DNA from: Rhizobium sp. BK376
Lineage (GTDB): Bacteria; Pseudomonadota; Alphaproteobacteria; Rhizobiales; Rhizobiaceae
DNA: 64,000 bases
Direction: 5' to 3'
NCBI RefSeq assembly: GCF_004341625.1
Contig: NZ_SLZG01000007.1
Span: 186,001-250,000, forward strand
Shown here: positions 28,186-37,214 of the stretch, one piece after another
How the letters are laid out: every line of letters begins with the position of its first letter
How positions within the stretch are numbered: position 1 is the first letter of the stretch
Translations under genes and position numbers: made by a program
The notes under the pieces: model-generated
The model's database searches: none
Told to the model about the DNA's origin: nothing
Seen by the model: only the letters and a program-made list of their open reading frames with translations

Positions 28186-28962
28186 ATGGCAGAAGCCGTT
28201 AAGACAGCGAAGATGACAGTCTCCTCGACGGAAGTCGCGGTGGATATGAGCAACGTCAACAAGTGGTACGGCGACTTCCACGTACTGCGCGACATCAACC
28301 TCAAGGTCATGAAGGGCGAGCGCATCGTCATTGCCGGCCCGTCAGGCTCCGGCAAGTCGACGATGATCCGCTGCATCAACCGGCTGGAAGAACACCAGAA
28401 GGGCAGCATCGTCGTTGATGGCGTCGAGCTGACCAACGATCTCAAGAAGATCGACGAAGTGCGCCGCGAAGTCGGGATGGTCTTCCAGCACTTCAACCTC
28501 TTCCCTCATCTGACGATCCTGGAAAACTGCACGCTGGCGCCGATCTGGGTCCGCAAGCTGCCGAAGAAGCAGGCGGAAGAAATCGCGATGCACTTCCTGA
28601 CGCGCGTCAAGATCCCCGAGCAGGCCAACAAATATCCGGGCCAGTTGTCAGGCGGCCAGCAGCAGCGCGTGGCGATTGCCCGCTCCCTCTGCATGAACCC
28701 GAAGATCATGCTGTTCGACGAGCCGACTTCGGCGCTCGATCCGGAAATGATCAAGGAAGTGCTCGACACCATGGTCGGCCTTGCCGAAGAAGGCATGACG
28801 ATGCTCTGCGTCACCCACGAAATGGGCTTCGCGCGCCAGGTAGCGAACCGTGTGATCTTCATGGACCAAGGCCAGATTGTCGAACAGAATTCGCCCGCCG
28901 AATTCTTCGACAATCCCAAGCACGAGCGCACGAAACTCTTCCTGAGCCAGATCCTTCACTGA
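28186..28962 (+). CDS. aapP: General L-amino acid ABC transporter ATP-binding protein AapP
   Basis: Powers the Aap importer. 258 aa. Walker A GPSGSGKSTMIRCINRLE, Q-loop VFQHFNLFPH, signature LSGGQQQRVAIARSL, Walker B IMLFDEPTSALDPE, and switch His in VTHEMGFARQ. Last gene of aapJQMP, 15 nt after aapM and followed by a strong terminator at 28987. Confidence 0.96.
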   Translation: MAEAVKTAKMTVSSTEVAVDMSNVNKWYGDFHVLRDINLKVMKGERIVIAGPSGSGKSTMIRCINRLEEHQKGSIVVDGVELTNDLKKIDEVRREVGMVFQHFNLFPHLTILENCTLAPIWVRKLPKKQAEEIAMHFLTRVKIPEQANKYPGQLSGGQQQRVAIARSLCMNPKIMLFDEPTSALDPEMIKEVLDTMVGLAEEGMTMLCVTHEMGFARQVANRVIFMDQGQIVEQNSPAEFFDNPKHERTKLFLSQILH

Positions 28963-28986
28963 TCGCACAACGGGCAAAACCAAACA

Positions 28987-29016
28987 AAAAGCGCCGGTTC
29001 GCAAACCGGCGCTTTT
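28987..29016. terminator. Bidirectional terminator after aapP
   Basis: AAAAGCGCCGGTT, loop CGCA, AACCGGCGCTTTT: 13-bp stem flanked by A and T runs. It lies between aapP and the convergent glycine-rich repeat gene and can serve both. Confidence 0.9.
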
Positions 29017-29032
29017 GTTTTCTGGATGGGAC

Positions 29033-29794
29033 TCAGCGAGCCGCCATCTGGCCGAGAATCTTGCAAAGGCCAGCCAGGCCAGCGTCATATCCGCCGGCTG
29101 CTACATCCTTGCAGCGGGTCAGCATCTTCTGCCGTTGAGCGGAAGACATCCGATCAAAGGCGACGATCGCCCTGTTGGTTGCGTCGGGGCTGAAGTCCGT
29201 TCCGCTGCCGGCGGCAGCGCCTGTTCCTGGAGCTGTGCCTGTCCCACCGGCCGTTCCGGTCCCGGGAGTTGTGCCTGTTCCACCGCTTCCGATGCCGAGG
29301 CCAAGGCTTGCCCCGGTGCCGCCACCACCACCGACAGATGCGCCTACATTGGCGTTGAGGCCGTTGCGGCCGCCGACAGATGCCGTCGTTCCAGCATCGA
29401 TACCACCGCGGCCCACCGACGCGCCGAGGCCGGCATTGACACCATTGCCACCGCCAAGCGAGGCGTTCGCACCGGCACTCACGCCGTTACCTCCCCCGAG
29501 CGATGCGCCGACGCCGGCGTTAAGGCCGCCGGAACCACCGGCCGAGGCGCTAACTCCGGCCTTTGTGCCGTTGCTGCCGCCCACATCCGCGCCGACGCCT
29601 GCGTTGACGCCCGACGAGCCACCCAGTGAAGCGCCCACCCCCACGCCAAGGCCACCGGAGCTGCTGCGCCCCACCGACGCGCCGACACCCAGGCCGCCGC
29701 CGCTGCTGGCCTGCTGTGCTTGGGCGGGTATGACGATTGCCGCACAGGCGGACAGTAGGATGGCAAGAGAGAGATTTCGAGACAGATTTTGCAT
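29033..29794 (-). CDS. Secreted glycine-rich repeat protein (about ten 14-residue repeats)
   Basis: 253 aa, unknown function. A signal peptide of about 26 residues ends PAQAQ. Residues about 30-165 are roughly ten imperfect repeats of 13-16 residues with the pattern G-x-N-A-G-V-G-A-S-x-G-G-x-x (e.g. NGVNAGLGASVGRG). A Gly/Thr/Pro linker (about 170-205, TGTTPGTGTAGG) follows, then a compact C-terminal domain of about 50 residues with two Cys (RCKDVAAGG, GLCKILGQM). Such repeats are compatible with a beta-roll or extended surface structure, but I do not recognise a named family. GGAGG precedes the ATG. Confidence 0.8.
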   Translation of the reverse strand: MQNLSRNLSLAILLSACAAIVIPAQAQQASSGGGLGVGASVGRSSSGGLGVGVGASLGGSSGVNAGVGADVGGSNGTKAGVSASAGGSGGLNAGVGASLGGGNGVSAGANASLGGGNGVNAGLGASVGRGGIDAGTTASVGGRNGLNANVGASVGGGGGTGASLGLGIGSGGTGTTPGTGTAGGTGTAPGTGAAAGSGTDFSPDATNRAIVAFDRMSSAQRQKMLTRCKDVAAGGYDAGLAGLCKILGQMAAR

Positions 29795-30169
29795 GACACT
29801 CCTCCGTTGTCGTTAGAGCCGCCGCGCGGAGTAAGCTACCGGCGACGGCGGATACGATGCTCAGAGAAGGTGCGCACCCTCATATCGACAAATGGACAAC
29901 CTGAGATCGTCCATCGTGATAAGTCCGATAACGTGGGCACATTAGAAAAGTTTCATAAACAAACGAACCAAACCCATTGATATCAAAGGGAAAGAAAGTT
30001 TGGTAAATAATCGGGAAATACGCGTCATAATCGAACAACTCGCCCGATAAGCGTGTAAAACTTAACCAGTTGCGAACACATGTGAAGAATTACGCATTTG
30101 TAAGATGCACATCCTTTATGGCCCCAGCTACACTGGAGATCAGCGTTTCCCGGAAAGGGAGGACTGGTC
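29795..30169. other. AT-rich intergenic region (375 bp)
   Basis: Between the divergent repeat-protein gene and a small membrane-protein gene. Noticeably AT-rich from about 29930 to 30100. Presumably carries both promoters; I found no convincing consensus, repeat or further gene. Confidence 0.6.
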
Positions 30170-30385
30170 ATGAAAGATGAGACAAACGACGGGCTATTCG
30201 CTTCCGTCTCGGAGGATCGCCGCGAATTTGGTTTCCAACGCGACTGGAATTCGACTCCACGCGCAAAATCAAAGCGACCATGGCTTGTTCTCGGCGCGAT
30301 CCTGATCATAGCTGTCGCCGGCGCCACTCTGGTGACATCCTCCGACCCTGAGAAGGATCCGGTCACCACGACGTCTGTGCATTAG
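30170..30385 (+). CDS. Small single-span membrane protein
   Basis: 71 aa, unrecognised. A charged N-terminal half (about 1-36) is followed by one membrane helix (WLVLGAILIIAVAGATLVTS, about 38-57) and a short polar tail. The basic stretch RAKSKR before the helix suggests the N-terminus stays in the cytoplasm. GGGAGGA precedes the ATG at good spacing. It converges with the transglycosylase gene. Confidence 0.6.
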   Translation: MKDETNDGLFASVSEDRREFGFQRDWNSTPRAKSKRPWLVLGAILIIAVAGATLVTSSDPEKDPVTTTSVH

Positions 30386-30419
30386 GCGTATTCCACGAAC
30401 CGCAATCCATCGCCGCGCG

Positions 30420-32009
30420 TCACTGAACCTGCTTTGTTTCCTGGGCTGACGGCTCCATCCGTTTTGAAAGCAGGCTGTACGCGACGTAGTATTTATAGAT
30501 GTTGCTGACATATTGGACGGTTTCCCGGCCGACAATCGCCGCGGCGCCATTCTCGACATTGCCGAACCAGACATTGGGGTCGAGACCCATGGCGCTGGCC
30601 TTTTCGCGAAATTTCCTAAGATTTCCAGGACCAGCATTATAAGCAGCGAAAGCGAAGAGCTGCCGGTCCTTCGGCTGCAATCCCTCGTCGTCGATATAAG
30701 TATCGATCAGATAGCGGAGATATTTTGCGCCTGCTTCGACATTTCGCTCGGGGTCCTTGTCGATCCCCTTGATGCCTATGACCTTGTCACGGGCCGTGGC
30801 CGGCAACATCTGCATAATTCCGACGGCTCCACGGGGAGACCGCTTCGACTGATCAAGTTGCGACTCCTGATAGCCTTGGGCCATCAGCATCAGATAATCG
30901 AAGGAATAGCTCGTACCGTACTTTCGAAAAATCTCAACCAAATGCTGAAACCGTGCTGCATCTGCAGGCGCGTAAGCTCTTTTGACGATCTTGTCCTGCT
31001 GGTAAAAGGTCCTCCTGAGAATGTTTCCAAAGGTCGTGCCGACCTTGTGCGTTGCGACAAAGCTGTTCAACTCTGCCTTCAATTTCGGACTGCTCTTCCG
31101 GACCGCCCAGGCGATCTTGCCCTCGGAGGCCAGGACGACGTCGCGGCGGACCTTGATCCGGGTGAAGATGTGCGACCAGATATCCGCTTTGTAAGCATCG
31201 ACGATTGTGAACGGCAGCAATTCGGCGTTGACCATCTCCATCAGGTCTTCGTCCTCGAGGTTTTCATCCATGAGGTCGATGCCGATTTGAGGCTTGCCCG
31301 AGGCAGCGAGTGACTGGTTGTGGGCCAGGAGATGTTCATAGTAGCTGCTTGAGGCGCGGACAGCGACGTGCTTGCCTTCCAGATTGTCGAGGCTGGACAC
31401 CATCGGGCTATTAGGCGCGGCGACAAGCACTTCCTCGGCGTTCTCATATAACGGATCGGTGAAGTCCACCTCTTTCAGCCGCTCGTCGGTGATGGTCAGG
31501 TTGGCCATGACGATGTCGCCGAAGCCCTCATTCAGCCTGCTGAGCAATTTGTCGCGTGGCGTCGGCACGAACACCACGTGGACGTGGTCGATCTGTTTGG
31601 GGCGATCCTTGTTGAGGTATTTCTCCAGTGCCAGGCCAAAATCAACCGCAGTGCCGAACTGTCGCCCCTTGTCGATGAAATAGATCGTCTTGCTGTAAGG
31701 GACGAGCACCCGCACGATGCGCCGTTGCAGCATCTCATCGAGATCGATCACATGCTTTTCGATCAGAGCCGGCTTGTCATTTGCGGCGACGGCAGGCGGC
31801 GCCGAGCATACTGAAATGACGAGCGCCAGCGACATCAGGAACGCCGTCAAGATCGTACAAATTTCACCAAAAACACTGAGGAGCGAAAGGATTGAGGTTC
31901 GTCGGGCCTGTACCGGCACGGGGTGCCGCTCGAATTGATCGGGGCTTGCTGATACCCTGGCGTGCCCGGGCTCCCTAAATGAAATTCTCGTTGCCGGAAT
32001 ATGTAGCAT
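30420..32009 (-). CDS. MltF-like lytic transglycosylase with solute-binding domain
   Basis: Cleaves peptidoglycan strands in the periplasm; the SBP_bac_3-like domain probably senses or positions it. 529 aa from the ATG at 32009. A hydrophobic export segment lies about 39-76 (ILSLLSVFGEIC, then FLMSLALVISVC). The solute-binding domain is about 90-320 (RVLVPYSKTIYFI, DIVMANLTITDERL). The SLT domain is about 365-510 with catalytic Glu382 in MAQGYQESQLDQS and the motifs GAVGIMQMLPATA and FAAYNAGPGN. A start inside the hydrophobic part (31835) is possible. One copy of the shared operator motif lies 54 nt upstream. Confidence 0.85.
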   Translation of the reverse strand: MLHIPATRISFREPGHARVSASPDQFERHPVPVQARRTSILSLLSVFGEICTILTAFLMSLALVISVCSAPPAVAANDKPALIEKHVIDLDEMLQRRIVRVLVPYSKTIYFIDKGRQFGTAVDFGLALEKYLNKDRPKQIDHVHVVFVPTPRDKLLSRLNEGFGDIVMANLTITDERLKEVDFTDPLYENAEEVLVAAPNSPMVSSLDNLEGKHVAVRASSSYYEHLLAHNQSLAASGKPQIGIDLMDENLEDEDLMEMVNAELLPFTIVDAYKADIWSHIFTRIKVRRDVVLASEGKIAWAVRKSSPKLKAELNSFVATHKVGTTFGNILRRTFYQQDKIVKRAYAPADAARFQHLVEIFRKYGTSYSFDYLMLMAQGYQESQLDQSKRSPRGAVGIMQMLPATARDKVIGIKGIDKDPERNVEAGAKYLRYLIDTYIDDEGLQPKDRQLFAFAAYNAGPGNLRKFREKASAMGLDPNVWFGNVENGAAAIVGRETVQYVSNIYKYYVAYSLLSKRMEPSAQETKQVQ

Positions 32010-32062
32010 CGCCTGCTCCAGTGCGAGTGAGCAGCAGCGAACCACAAAGCGTTTCTTCGAAT

Positions 32063-32081
32063 AAGTACGTTACGGTAAATC
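32063..32081 (-). promoter_or_regulatory. Shared regulon motif, copy 1 (transglycosylase side)
   Basis: Minus strand reads GATTTACCGTAACGTACTT, ending 54 nt before the transglycosylase ATG. Exact reverse complement of copy 2. The core is an interrupted palindrome TAC-N6-GTA, as expected for a dimeric regulator. Confidence 0.75.
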
Positions 32082-32161
32082 TCAGCGTTAATGCGGCATC
32101 AGCCGTTGTTCGAGCCTCCATGGTGCTCCATCGCTCCGGAATTTACGGCCGGCAGTGGCTC

Positions 32162-32180
32162 GATTTACCGTAACGTACTT
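32162..32180 (+). promoter_or_regulatory. Shared regulon motif, copy 2 (MoxR operon)
   Basis: Plus strand GATTTACCGTAACGTACTT, ending 63 nt before the MoxR ATG. With copy 1 it makes a perfect 19-bp inverted repeat separated by 80 bp in the divergent promoter region. Confidence 0.75.
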
Positions 32181-32242
32181 CTTCAAGCACCAAAAACGAG
32201 GAAAGCTTCATCGATCGACTGAGGTCCGGAAAGGTGAGCTCC

Positions 32243-33220
32243 ATGGCGGCACGAGACGATATTCTCGATTTGGGCAAACGCATCGGCCAGTCGATCATCG
32301 GTCAGGAGGCAATGGTCGAACGGCTGCTGCTCGGCCTTCTGGCAAATGGCCACCTGCTGGTGGAGGGGCTGCCGGGCCTTGCAAAGACCAGGGCGATCAA
32401 GAGCCTGGCAAAAAATCTTGATTCCCAGCTTTCACGCGTTCAGTTCACCCCAGATCTGCTGCCGGCCGACATCACGGGCTCCGAGATCTATTTCTCGGAG
32501 GGCGGCAAGGGTGAGTTCAAGTTCCAGCAGGGACCGATCTTCGCCAACCTGATCCTCGCCGACGAAATCAACCGCGCGCCCGCTAAAGTGCAATCCGCCC
32601 TGCTGGAAGCCATGGAGGAGCGCCAGGTAACCGTCGGGGGCAAGAGTTATCCGCTTCCGCCTCTCTTCATGGTCATGGCGACCCAGAACCCTATCGAGCA
32701 GGAAGGCACCTATCCCCTGCCCGAGGCGCAGCTCGACCGCTTTCTGATGCACGTCGAGGTCGGCTATCCCGATGAAGCGTCGGAGGCATCGATCATGCGG
32801 CTGAACCGCAACGAGGAGAATGAGACGCATGGCGGCGCAAAGACGGAGCAGCCACTGAAGATGAACCCGCAGGCCGTCTTCGACGCCCGCAAGGAGATAG
32901 GTGCTGTCGCCGTGTCAGACCCTGTCGAGAAGTACATGGTCGCCCTTGTCTTCGCCACGCGCTATCCGGACAGATACGACAAGGACCTCGCCAAGCTGCT
33001 GCAGGTTGGTGTCAGTCCCCGCGGCGTCATCGGCCTCGACAAGGTATCGCGCGCCTATGCCTGGTTGAAGGGCCGCGACTATGTCACCCCCGATGATGTC
33101 AAGGCGATCGTCAACGACGTCTTCCGCCATCGCCTTATCCTCTCTTATGAAGCCCACGCCTCCAACGCCAGTGCCGACCATGTGATCGATCGGATCACCG
33201 AGCTGGTAGCCGTCTCATGA
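32243..33220 (+). CDS. MoxR family AAA+ ATPase
   Basis: Chaperone-like ATPase of the MoxR class, expected to act with the VWA proteins encoded behind it. 325 aa. Walker A in GLPGLAKTRAIKSL, Walker B in LILADEINRAPAKVQSALLE, sensor region MATQNPIEQEGTYPLPEAQL, C-terminal lid domain from about 220. The ATG at 32243 has AAGGTGAG before it; a GTG three codons earlier overlaps that site. First gene of a six-gene overlapping operon; its stop overlaps the DUF58 start. Confidence 0.93.
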   Translation: MAARDDILDLGKRIGQSIIGQEAMVERLLLGLLANGHLLVEGLPGLAKTRAIKSLAKNLDSQLSRVQFTPDLLPADITGSEIYFSEGGKGEFKFQQGPIFANLILADEINRAPAKVQSALLEAMEERQVTVGGKSYPLPPLFMVMATQNPIEQEGTYPLPEAQLDRFLMHVEVGYPDEASEASIMRLNRNEENETHGGAKTEQPLKMNPQAVFDARKEIGAVAVSDPVEKYMVALVFATRYPDRYDKDLAKLLQVGVSPRGVIGLDKVSRAYAWLKGRDYVTPDDVKAIVNDVFRHRLILSYEAHASNASADHVIDRITELVAVS

Positions 33221-34167
33221 GCGGCGCGGCTGGGACCGGTGGCGTTCACGTTACGACCAATGAGCTGGTCGCGCTCGAAGGCCGAGCGCGTGATCTCTCC
33301 TTCGTTCAGAAGGCGCGCAGCCATCAGCAGCTCGCCGGGCGCATGCAATCGTCGCTCAGGGGGAGAGGCCTGATATTCGAGGAGCTGCGCGAATATCTTC
33401 CGGGCGATGACATCCGTTCGATCGACTGGCGTGTCACAGCCCGCACGACAAGGCCGGTCGTCCGTGTCTACGCAGAGGAAAAGGAGCGGCCTGCGCTGAT
33501 CCTTGTCGACCAGCGGATCAACATGTTCTTCGGCAGCCGGAGATCGATGAAATCAGTGGCGGCGGCGGAGGCGGCCATGCTCTGTGCCTGGCGCATTCTC
33601 GGTTCCGGCGACCGTGTCGGCGGCTTCGTTTTCGATGACGAAGGCATCAGCGAAGTGAAGCCTCATCGCAGCCGAAACGCCGTCATCGCGCTCGCGAACC
33701 GCATTTCCGAAAAAAATCTCGCCCTCAATGCTGCCTATGCCGGAACGCCCGCACCGGGGCGGCTGGATGAAGTGCTTCACCGCGTTTCCGCGGTGGCGCA
33801 TCACGACCACCTGATCGTTGTCGTCAGCGATTTCGATGGTCACGGTGCAGTGACACGCGACATCCTGCTGCAGATGTCGGGCGGCAACGATGTCATCTGC
33901 CTTCTCGTTTACGACCCCTTCCTGCTTGAACTGCCGAAATCGGGGGACATCGTCGTCAGCAAGGGTGGCCTGCAGGCTGAACTCCTTCTTGCCCATGGTC
34001 CCATGCGCGACGCCGTCGACCGCTTTGCGCGCGACAGAGGACGGGAACTGATGTCGTGGCAGCGCGAACTCGGCCTGCCGATGCTGCCGGTATCTGCGGC
34101 GGAGGAAACGGCTCCACAGTTGCGCCGCCTGCTCGAGCAATCGGCCTGGCGGCAACGGAGGCGCTGA
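33217..34167 (+). CDS. DUF58 domain protein
   Basis: 316 aa cytoplasmic protein, the regular partner of MoxR ATPases. The DUF58 core is RGLIFEELREYLPGDDIRSI followed by DWRVTARTTRPVVRVYAEE, leading into a VWA-like fold (LILVDQRINMFFGS; HDHLIVVVSDFDGHG). The usual MIDAS Asp-x-Ser-x-Ser is not intact (DQRIN), so metal binding there is doubtful. Overlaps MoxR by 4 nt (ATGA) and the next gene by 1 nt (TGATG). Confidence 0.88.
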   Translation: MSGAAGTGGVHVTTNELVALEGRARDLSFVQKARSHQQLAGRMQSSLRGRGLIFEELREYLPGDDIRSIDWRVTARTTRPVVRVYAEEKERPALILVDQRINMFFGSRRSMKSVAAAEAAMLCAWRILGSGDRVGGFVFDDEGISEVKPHRSRNAVIALANRISEKNLALNAAYAGTPAPGRLDEVLHRVSAVAHHDHLIVVVSDFDGHGAVTRDILLQMSGGNDVICLLVYDPFLLELPKSGDIVVSKGGLQAELLLAHGPMRDAVDRFARDRGRELMSWQRELGLPMLPVSAAEETAPQLRRLLEQSAWRQRRR

Positions 34168-34688
34168 TGGAACCACAGGCCAAGCTTGATCCCATCACCG
34201 AAATAGCCCTGCGCTCCATGAAGGATATCGCGGTGCCGCCGCCGGTCTCCTGGATGCCTCAGACCTGGGGATGGGCTCTGCTCGCCGTCCTTTTGGCCCT
34301 GGCGCTTTTGATCTGGCTCGCTCTGGCCATGCGCCGCTATCGCCGCAACGCCTACCGCCACGAGGCGCTGCGGTTGCTTGAGGATATCGACGCGAAACTG
34401 CGCCAGCCCGAGAGCGGCGGCAACGCGCTGCATGAACTTGGCGAAATACTGAAACGGACCGCGCTGGCCGCCTGGCCACGGGAGAGGATCGCCCAGGCCA
34501 GCGGTCCGAGCTGGATTCATTTCCTCGACACTTCGCAGAAAGAAAGCACCGGCGCCGCGCTCCGGCGTTTGCTCGATGACGGCGAATATCGAAGGGCCAA
34601 CGCGGTAAGGGACTTGCCACCTGCGGAGGCGGATGAGCTGGTTCGGGAGGCGCGCAGCTGGATTGAGGGACATCATGTATCAACTTGA
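34167..34688 (+). CDS. DUF4381 family membrane protein
   Basis: 173 aa. One membrane helix at about 30-52 (WGWALLAVLLALALLIWLAL), then a basic stretch RRYRRNAYRHEALRLLED and a cytoplasmic helical region with WPRERIAQASGPSWIHFLD. It is placed, as usual for DUF4381, between DUF58 and the first VWA protein. Probably links the MoxR/DUF58 pair to the membrane. Its last 14 nt overlap the next gene. Confidence 0.82.
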   Translation: MEPQAKLDPITEIALRSMKDIAVPPPVSWMPQTWGWALLAVLLALALLIWLALAMRRYRRNAYRHEALRLLEDIDAKLRQPESGGNALHELGEILKRTALAAWPRERIAQASGPSWIHFLDTSQKESTGAALRRLLDDGEYRRANAVRDLPPAEADELVREARSWIEGHHVST

Positions 34689-35664
34689 TTTCCCGTGGCT
34701 TCTCCTGCTTTTGCCGGTCCCCCTGTTGGCATGGTGGTTGATACCCCCGCACCGGGAAGCCTCCGCTTCGATCCGCCTGCCCTTTTTCGATCAAGTGGCG
34801 CGCGCTGCCGGCATCGAGCCCACCGAGGGTTCGGTGATACCGAAACGATCCTGGCCGCAGACGATCATGGAAGGGATCGCATGGTGTCTCATCGTCCTGG
34901 CGCTCGCGCGTCCGCAGTTCGTCGAACCACCGCTTGAGAAGCTGGAGCCACAGCGGGATATCCTGCTTGCGCTCGATCTTTCGCAATCAATGGAGACGCG
35001 AGACTTTGCCGCTCCGGATGGTACGATCCTGACCAGGCTGGATGCGGTCAGAACCGTCGTTTCCGACTTCGTCTCGAAACGGTCGAAAGATCGGCTCGGG
35101 CTGATTGCGATCGGCGACGCACCCTACCCGCTCGCTCCTTTCACCATGGACCATCCGCTCGTTCAAACCCTCGTCGAAGGGCTGGTTCCGGGGATTGCCG
35201 GACCACGGACCGCTCTCGGCGATTCTCTTGGCCTTGCCGTCCGCATGTTCGAAAAGACATCGGTGCCGCAGAAGGTGCTGATACTGCTGACGGACGGTAA
35301 CGACACGGCCAGCAAGATGCCGCCCCTCAAAGCCGCCGAGATCGCCAAGGGAAAGGGCATCGTCATTCATGCCATCGGCATCGGTGACCCCTCGGCAACC
35401 GGCGAGGACAAGCTGGATACCGCCACGCTTCAAAAGATCGCCACAGAGACCGGCGGCCGATATTTCTTCGGCGGCGGCCAGACAGCGCTCGCGGCAATCT
35501 ACGAGGAGATCGACAGGATCACGCCCGAGGACCAGAAGAGCCTCTCCTGGCGGCCACGCAGGGAACTGTTCTATTGGCCGCTTGGCGCCTCGATCGTCGT
35601 CCTGACGGTCTGGTATGGCTTTATTGGGCTGAGTTGTCTCCTTAACAGGAGGCGTTCGGCATGA
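34675..35664 (+). CDS. VWA domain membrane protein, BatA-like
   Basis: 329 aa. Two N-terminal membrane helices (FPWLLLLLPVPLLAWWLIP and around WCLIVLALA), a VWA domain about 85-275 with a canonical MIDAS motif DLSQS (LLALDLSQSMETRDF), TDGNDTAS as the late metal-site loop, and a C-terminal helix (WPLGASIVVLTVWYGFIG). The topology is that of the aerotolerance-type BatA family. Its start overlaps the previous gene by 14 nt; GAGGGA is the likely ribosome site. Confidence 0.86.
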   Translation: MYQLDFPWLLLLLPVPLLAWWLIPPHREASASIRLPFFDQVARAAGIEPTEGSVIPKRSWPQTIMEGIAWCLIVLALARPQFVEPPLEKLEPQRDILLALDLSQSMETRDFAAPDGTILTRLDAVRTVVSDFVSKRSKDRLGLIAIGDAPYPLAPFTMDHPLVQTLVEGLVPGIAGPRTALGDSLGLAVRMFEKTSVPQKVLILLTDGNDTASKMPPLKAAEIAKGKGIVIHAIGIGDPSATGEDKLDTATLQKIATETGGRYFFGGGQTALAAIYEEIDRITPEDQKSLSWRPRRELFYWPLGASIVVLTVWYGFIGLSCLLNRRRSA

Positions 35665-37214
35665 TCACGGACTTCCATTTCCTGCGACCCTTGTGGCTTC
35701 TCGGCTTGCTCGTCCCTCCAGTAATCCTGTGGCTGGCATCGCGGTCAGGCGATATTCGCCGTCGCTGGAGGACGATGATCGCACCGCATCTGCTCGACGG
35801 CCTTGTTATCGAGCCTGATCGTGTAAGCCACACTCGTCCAGCCCGGATGCTCGCCGCCATGCTCGCGATTGCCGTGCTGGGGGCTGCCGGTCCAACCTGG
35901 AAACGCGAATCCCCGCCGTTCGTCTCGGATACAGCCTCGTTGGTCATAGCCGTCGATCTGTCCCCCACGATGGATGCCGTCGACATATCCCCGAGCCGGA
36001 TCGAACGGGTAAAGCTGAAAATCCACGACATCCTGTCGACGCGGAATGGAGCACGGACCGCTGTGATCGCCTATGCGGGCACGGCGCACCTGGTCGTGCC
36101 TCTCACCGACGATATCGAACTGATCGAAACCTACACGGATGCGCTTGCAACACGCATCATGCCCAAGCCGGGGAAGGATACGGCCGCGGCACTCACGCTG
36201 GCGGACGGGCTGCTGACGCGCGATGGAACGGCGGGCACGATCGTCTTGCTCACGGATGGCATTGAATCCGGTGCAGCAACGGCGGCATCGGATATCGTCA
36301 GCCGTCTGGTCGTGCTCGGTGTCGGGACGACGGCAGGCGGGGTGGTCAAACAGACCGGGGGAGGCTTTCTCCAGGATTCAGGAGGAGGCCACCTGAGCGC
36401 CAAGCTGGATGTTGACGCCTTGAAGCAATTCGGCAGCGATACAGGTGCTGATGTCGCGACCATCACCGATGACGACACCGATGTCCGATGGCTGGCTGAG
36501 CGCGTGCAAACCAACTTCGCACAGCAGAATGCTTCCGAGGGCGACCGATGGCATGACCTCGGATGGTGGCTGATTGTCCCCGCCGCGTTTCTGTTTGCCC
36601 TTTCGTTCCGGCGCGGCTGGGTCGTCAAGGTGGCCTGCCTGCTTCTGGTTCTGCGGATTATCGCGCCCTGCCCGTCCCAAGCCGGAGAATTGGCAGATAT
36701 GTGGCTGACGGCCGATCAGCAGGGCCGCATCGCCTTCGAGCATGGGGACTATGCGGCGGCATCCGAGCTCTTCCGCGACCCGATGTGGAAGGGCGTCGCG
36801 CTCTATCGGGCAACCCGCTACCAGGATGCCCTCGATGCGTTCGCGAACGTCGACACGCCGGAGAGCTGGTACAATCAGGGAAATGCACTGTTGCATCTGG
36901 GCGAATTCGAGGAGGCAATCGCTGCTTACAACAGGGCTTTGAAAGGACGGAGTGACTGGCCGGATGCCACCGCAAATCTGGTGATCGCACAACGACTTCT
37001 GAAGCAAGAGCAGGACAAGGAACAGGAACAGCAGCAGGATCCTAACGAGAAGGCTGACAGTGTCCAGTTCGACAATAAGGGAAAGAAGGGGAAAGCCGGA
37101 GAGATCGACGTTGTCCAGCAGACGTCGGAGACCTGGATGAAGAACATCCAGGTCAGTCCTGCGGATCTTATGGCTCGAAAATTTTCGATCGAAGCGGGAA
37201 AGACGAAGCAATGA
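35661..37214 (+). CDS. VWA plus TPR membrane protein (BatB-BatC type fusion)
   Basis: 517 aa. N-terminal membrane helices (LWLLGLLVPPVILWLAS; MLAAMLAIAVLGAAG), VWA domain about 90-285 with the MIDAS variant DLSPT (Thr replaces the last Ser), further helices about 298-335, then tetratricopeptide repeats (about 355-450, with ESWYNQGNALLHLGEFEEAI) and a Glu/Gln/Lys-rich tail. In many Bat operons the VWA and TPR parts are separate genes (batB, batC). Overlaps neighbours by 4 nt on each side. Confidence 0.84.
   Translation: MITDFHFLRPLWLLGLLVPPVILWLASRSGDIRRRWRTMIAPHLLDGLVIEPDRVSHTRPARMLAAMLAIAVLGAAGPTWKRESPPFVSDTASLVIAVDLSPTMDAVDISPSRIERVKLKIHDILSTRNGARTAVIAYAGTAHLVVPLTDDIELIETYTDALATRIMPKPGKDTAAALTLADGLLTRDGTAGTIVLLTDGIESGAATAASDIVSRLVVLGVGTTAGGVVKQTGGGFLQDSGGGHLSAKLDVDALKQFGSDTGADVATITDDDTDVRWLAERVQTNFAQQNASEGDRWHDLGWWLIVPAAFLFALSFRRGWVVKVACLLLVLRIIAPCPSQAGELADMWLTADQQGRIAFEHGDYAAASELFRDPMWKGVALYRATRYQDALDAFANVDTPESWYNQGNALLHLGEFEEAIAAYNRALKGRSDWPDATANLVIAQRLLKQEQDKEQEQQQDPNEKADSVQFDNKGKKGKAGEIDVVQQTSETWMKNIQVSPADLMARKFSIEAGKTKQ

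Noticed and set aside
29080..29720. Repetitive DNA that could look like a CRISPR array
   Set aside because: Repeats are imperfect, have no unique spacers and translate in frame to a protein with a signal peptide.
32082..32161. The block between the inverted repeats as a miniature transposable element
   Set aside because: No target-site duplication seen, and single copies of the repeat occur at two other promoters in fixed position.
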